Shown one piece after another: positions 26,582 through 29,703 of a stretch of DNA of 29,703 nt (its first letter is position 1; each line of letters opens with the position of its first letter). Made by a program: the position numbers and the translations under genes. The stretch is from a virus. The stretch lies in IMG/VR virus record IMGVR_UViG_3300020187_000146, positions 1 through 29,703 of that record; one strand, written 5' to 3'. The notes beneath the pieces are model-generated. The model made no database searches and had not been told where the DNA came from. It worked only from the letters and a program-made list of their open reading frames with translations.

Positions 26582-27061
26582 TCATTCGGCAAGCAATCTG
26601 GCGGCTTCTGCCTCTGCTTCAAGCAAAGCAACTGCTGAGTTCGCGTACTCCAATTGCTCCTCTAGCCTGTCTGCCGCTTCTGCTGCCGTTTCTGGCGTAG
26701 ACTCTGCCGCTGCTGCTTCTGCTGCTGCTGCTTCTTCTGCCGCAACCCGCACATCACGCTCAACCGCTAAGTGCATATACAAACTAAACAACGCAGCATA
26801 AAGCTCTACGTATGTGCTTGATGCTCCGGTTTCTGAGCCAGTCTCGGGGTCTAGGATTGGAAATGCCGTCATCATATTTTCATTAGTAAACTCAGAAGCT
26901 ACGTGACCAATCCGCTGCCCCAGAGTTTCACCATCGTCTAAGACAACCACCTTTTCCTCTTGGAATTCGATGTGCTTGTATGAGGTATCGTTGTTAATGA
27001 TTACGGTGTGTGCGCGGATGTAAGAGGTTCCGCTAGCTGTAGTCTCTTTGTAATTAGCCAT
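26582..27061 (-). CDS. Tail-region hypothetical protein with Ala/Glu-rich coiled tail (159 aa)
   Basis: ATG at 27061 (MANYKETTASGTSYIRAHTV) has AGGAGG just upstream; a longer frame from 27175 would overlap the next gene by 106 bases, so the shorter start is preferred. The N-terminal half is strand-rich (TVIINNDTSYKHIEFQEEKVVVLDDGET). The C-terminus is a long Ala/Glu helix (AAEEAAAAEAAAAES, then LEEQLEYANSAVALLEAEAEAARLLAE) likely to be a coiled coil. The DNA there is GCT/GCA-rich and could slip in length. Probably a structural or assembly protein by location. Confidence 0.55.
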   Translation of the reverse strand: MANYKETTASGTSYIRAHTVIINNDTSYKHIEFQEEKVVVLDDGETLGQRIGHVASEFTNENMMTAFPILDPETGSETGASSTYVELYAALFSLYMHLAVERDVRVAAEEAAAAEAAAAESTPETAAEAADRLEEQLEYANSAVALLEAEAEAARLLAE

Positions 27062-27069
27062 CCGGCCTC

Positions 27070-27759
27070 CTATGGTTCTATTTTTACGTAAAAGTTTGAA
27101 GTGAATGTGGTGAGGGCGGCATTCCTCTGGGCATCCGTAGAAAAAGCATATCCCCAAGCAACCCCGCTTATCCAAGACGTATACAAAATTGCAGAAGTAT
27201 TTTGCGAAAACCAGCCGCTAGGAGAAAGGACTACTACGTTTTGCGTAAAGTTGGCGTCTGACGCTACAGTTACGTTGCCCATCGGCCACGTATATGAATA
27301 ATAAGGGGCTTGAGATGTTCTCGCCGAGGACGTACTCAGCGTACTATCACGAAAGAACGCCCTGATTTGAGTAGAAGTGGATGCCTGCCCCGGAGTAAAC
27401 GCTGCGACAAACTGATCTACGACCCACGCAACACCATTACTATTAGGTATCCAGCCCCCCTGAGTCGCTACGGCCCCAGAATCAGAAGAAGGGTTGGGCC
27501 ATCGGCTATAGGTGTGCGATTTAGAGCCTTGCTCAGTAAAGCCCCTCTGATAAGGAACAAACCCACTAGTGATTGATGTTGTAAATGCAAGGGACGCGCC
27601 ATACCACTCAGACAATGCAGACTGCGCCCCGCTCGCTTTACCAATCAAGCCCCGTATGTCTGAGTCGTTCTGTGTGCATTGCGTATTAGCGCCGCTGCCG
27701 CCGCTTGCAACTACGTGTATCTGATTCAAGTCAATCTGCGGGCCGTTAGTAACTGGCAT
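27070..27759 (-). CDS. Tail-region structural protein (229 aa)
   Basis: ATG at 27759 has AGGGGG upstream on the minus strand and overlaps the stop of the fibre gene by 14 bases. The sequence is rich in Ser, Thr, Gly and aromatic residues (DLNQIHVVASGGSGANTQC; EWYGASLAFTTSITSGFVPYQRG; WFSQNTSAILYTSWISGVAWGY), typical of virion surface proteins with beta structure. The start (LNQIHVVASGGSG) resembles N-termini of phage minor tail proteins. No enzyme motif. It lies just downstream of the S74-type fibre gene, so a baseplate or fibre-associated role is likely but unproven. Confidence 0.6.
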   Translation of the reverse strand: MPVTNGPQIDLNQIHVVASGGSGANTQCTQNDSDIRGLIGKASGAQSALSEWYGASLAFTTSITSGFVPYQRGFTEQGSKSHTYSRWPNPSSDSGAVATQGGWIPNSNGVAWVVDQFVAAFTPGQASTSTQIRAFFRDSTLSTSSARTSQAPYYSYTWPMGNVTVASDANFTQNVVVLSPSGWFSQNTSAILYTSWISGVAWGYAFSTDAQRNAALTTFTSNFYVKIEP

Positions 27760-29703
27760 TTTTTAGCCCCCTAACTTCAGCCCTCAGCTCTTTTATAGCT
27801 TCTATGAGCAGCGGAACCAATCTTGGGTAGTCAACGGTAACGTAGTCCTCCCCGCTGACGCTGTTACCTTCACCGTCATCATCGATGGGGGCAAGGTGAA
27901 CAACTTCAGGCATGACCGCTTCTACAGACTGTGCCGATACACCGACCTGCATCTCCTCGCCCTCGTAACCTAAGTCACGAGCCGTATCGTTATGCGTGTA
28001 GTAGAATGTCTCAATGGCATCCACCTTGTCTAGTGCTTCGGTGATCTGTCCTTTGACATCCTTGAGGCGCGTGTCTGAGTAGTAGGCGTAGACGTTAGAC
28101 GTAGCCAGCAGGTTGCCCGTTACTCGCCAGCCTGAAGCGTACGTGTAGCCTTTCTTGGCACCTGTGTGGTAGATGCCAGTCTCACCGTCTGGGTCCATGT
28201 AGACCAAAGCTTTGTTCTGGCCGTTTGAGTTCTCACCTTGGAACAACAGACGCCCGCCGTGGGAGTAAGAGCGACAGTAGAAGTCAGTTCCGTTAAAATC
28301 CATACGGACGTCTGCGCCGTTGCCGAATCGCAGTTCGATGTTGTCTTGGAACTCTTTGGCAGCAGTAATGTTCTGGGTGCTGTCCGTAGACAGTGGTGAG
28401 CTAACGCCGCCTACGCTTGTAGCTGTCGTAGCGTTACCATTCAAGGCTCCAAGGAACGTAGTGGCAGAGAGCGTTCCGGTAGAGGACTGAATCTTCACCG
28501 CATTGCACGAAAAAGCATGCGTGTAACCACTAACGTCTGCTCCCCAGAGTACAGGGTAGAATGTCCCATCGGTTCGACCGTCTCTGTATTCCACTCTAGT
28601 GGCTGTGGTTGCGTTACCTGATAGTGCTCCAGAGAACGTAGGGCATACCAGCGTGTTGTTACTGGTGTTAAAGTACGCACTAGTGCCACTATCTTTGTAT
28701 AGGTTCTCATCCCTAGTAGTGCCGTCAGCCGAACAGAGGACAAGCGCCCTGTTACCTGCTGAGTCGGCAGTCACTCTAGCTTTGGTAGCTGTAGCCGCAT
28801 TACCTGATAGTGCTCCAGAGAACGTCGCAGCGTATATCGTATCGGTGCTCATATCCATTTTTAAGTCAAAAGTAGAGTACACGTTACCATTGCTATTAAT
28901 CCCGTCATGAGAGCCTAAGATCCTCATGGTGGTGCTGCCATTGTAATCGTTTACGTACGCCTTAGTGGCTGTAGCCGCATTGCCTGTACAAGAGCCTGCG
29001 CTTCCTGTGACGTTGCCTGTTACATTGCCTGTAAGTGGGCCTGTAAACAACGTAGCTGATACAGATGACGAAAAGGTTGCGTCACCTGAACTGGCGAGGC
29101 TAATAGCGGTTGTAGAACCTGCGGTACTTTTAAAGGAATCTGCCTTTACGGCACCATCAACTACAATATCAGAAGCAAAATCAACCTGCTGAGAACCATT
29201 AATAGTCACTGCCGTCGTGTTTGACGGGCCAGTTTCAAATCGCAAAGTATTTGTTTCTGCCGACGCTATTCTGGCAAGGTTTCCATCAGTATTGGCAAAC
29301 ACCATGTTGGGGCCAATCGTTGTAGATTCTGCCGTCACGGTTAGGGCGTCGGCGGCAGTTGTGGATATCCCTACTTGCTCGCTTGAGTTGATCGTAATTG
29401 CCGTGCTTGTAGCGTTGTCGTCGATGCCTGTAGAGGTAAATCCCGCAACGGTCACCGAGGAGGCGTTGCTCATATCGATGATGTTCTGCACTTGATTGTG
29501 AGAGAATATGTCTGTGCTGTTATTCTTAATTCTTATTGTTTTTCCGCCAACACCACCATCGGTAATCTCAAAGCCAAAGTTAGCGGATGAGCCGTAAAAG
29601 CCAGAACCGTAATTTGAGTTAACGCTTTGGATAATTGAATTGTTGCCTGACGAACCACCCGCAACGGTCATCACTGTAGCGCTGGCATTATCATCGATAC
29701 CTG
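27746..29703 (-). CDS. Tail fibre with C-terminal S74 chaperone domain (partial)
   Basis: The frame is open to the right edge of the window (codons at 29701-29675 read GIDDNASAT in frame), so the N-terminus lies outside and no start is assigned. The visible part is strand-rich with fibre-like repeats: GALSGNAATAT, GALSGNATTAT and GALNGNATTAT (about 28430-28820), and the phrase TGIDDNA twice near the N-terminal side (one at the very edge). The C-terminus is an intramolecular chaperone of endosialidase (peptidase S74): YYSDTRLKDVKGQI (about 28050-28088) carries the Ser-Asp of the autocleavage site, followed by a helical end (LLIEAIKELRAEVRGLKNA). Such domains trimerise fibres and cut themselves off. 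It probably binds the host receptor. Confidence 0.9.
   Translation of the reverse strand, partial: GIDDNASATVMTVAGGSSGNNSIIQSVNSNYGSGFYGSSANFGFEITDGGVGGKTIRIKNNSTDIFSHNQVQNIIDMSNASSVTVAGFTSTGIDDNATSTAITINSSEQVGISTTAADALTVTAESTTIGPNMVFANTDGNLARIASAETNTLRFETGPSNTTAVTINGSQQVDFASDIVVDGAVKADSFKSTAGSTTAISLASSGDATFSSSVSATLFTGPLTGNVTGNVTGSAGSCTGNAATATKAYVNDYNGSTTMRILGSHDGINSNGNVYSTFDLKMDMSTDTIYAATFSGALSGNAATATKARVTADSAGNRALVLCSADGTTRDENLYKDSGTSAYFNTSNNTLVCPTFSGALSGNATTATRVEYRDGRTDGTFYPVLWGADVSGYTHAFSCNAVKIQSSTGTLSATTFLGALNGNATTATSVGGVSSPLSTDSTQNITAAKEFQDNIELRFGNGADVRMDFNGTDFYCRSYSHGGRLLFQGENSNGQNKALVYMDPDGETGIYHTGAKKGYTYASGWRVTGNLLATSNVYAYYSDTRLKDVKGQITEALDKVDAIETFYYTHNDTARDLGYEGEEMQVGVSAQSVEAVMPEVVHLAPIDDDGEGNSVSGEDYVTVDYPRLVPLLIEAIKELRAEVRGLKNASY

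Noticed and set aside
1-29703. tRNA or rRNA genes
   Set aside because: No cloverleaf-type or conserved rRNA sequence was noticed by eye; a tRNA scan would be needed to be sure.

Overview
This window looks like the early/regulatory half plus part of the late tail region of a temperate tailed phage or prophage. The evidence is a tyrosine integrase with an excisionase-like gene, an XRE-type repressor, a full set of phage-style replication genes, and a leftward block of tail proteins ending in an S74 (endosialidase-type) chaperone domain. The host cannot be fixed from sequence alone. Intermediate base composition, AGGAG-type ribosome binding sites and sigma70-like promoters fit a gammaproteobacterium, possibly marine, but that is inference. 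The window starts inside a gene train and ends inside a tail-fibre gene, so neither edge is a genome end.

Layout. Positions 1-930 hold tiny overlapping genes. Positions 927-1505 have no gene and carry a long heptanucleotide array, fourteen CTGTGAC/GTCACAG iterons in two facing groups and an AT-rich core: a strong candidate replication origin. Positions 1500-5450 are a train of small genes, mostly of unknown function (membrane, winged-helix and zinc-knuckle proteins), many joined by ATGA stop-start overlaps. Positions 5428-8214 encode a MoxR-type AAA+ ATPase, a coiled-coil protein and a metallopeptidase-like/VWA protein. Positions 8260-17905 are the replication and recombination module: family A DNA polymerase, a CsrA-like protein, PrimPol/SF3 primase-helicase, Cas4/RecB-like nuclease, GP88-like protein, SNF2-type helicase and a possible ssDNA-binding protein. 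Positions 17933-19734 hold a VRR-NUC nuclease, the repressor, a duplicated promoter-operator, a DUF3310 protein and the excisionase. The integrase (minus) is followed by an attP-like region (about 20776-21020). Positions 21024-29703 (all minus) encode tail and accessory proteins.

Regulation is the most striking feature. Ten exact copies of the palindrome ATTAG-N5-CTAAT (eight fit ATTAGY-N3-RCTAAT) lie at the starts of transcription units across the window, on both strands. In five, the right half-site forms part of a -10 placed exactly 17 bp from a TTG/CTG-type -35. They look like dispersed operators, probably for the repressor at 18333-18920, which could silence early, replication and late genes together.

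A second, independent signal is a family of CATGNNN heptanucleotide arrays (2 to about 15 units in 7-bp register) found in non-coding DNA, across start codons and inside conserved genes, but not seen in the tail block. In several places these arrays supply the ribosome binding site, stop codon and start codon of adjacent genes.
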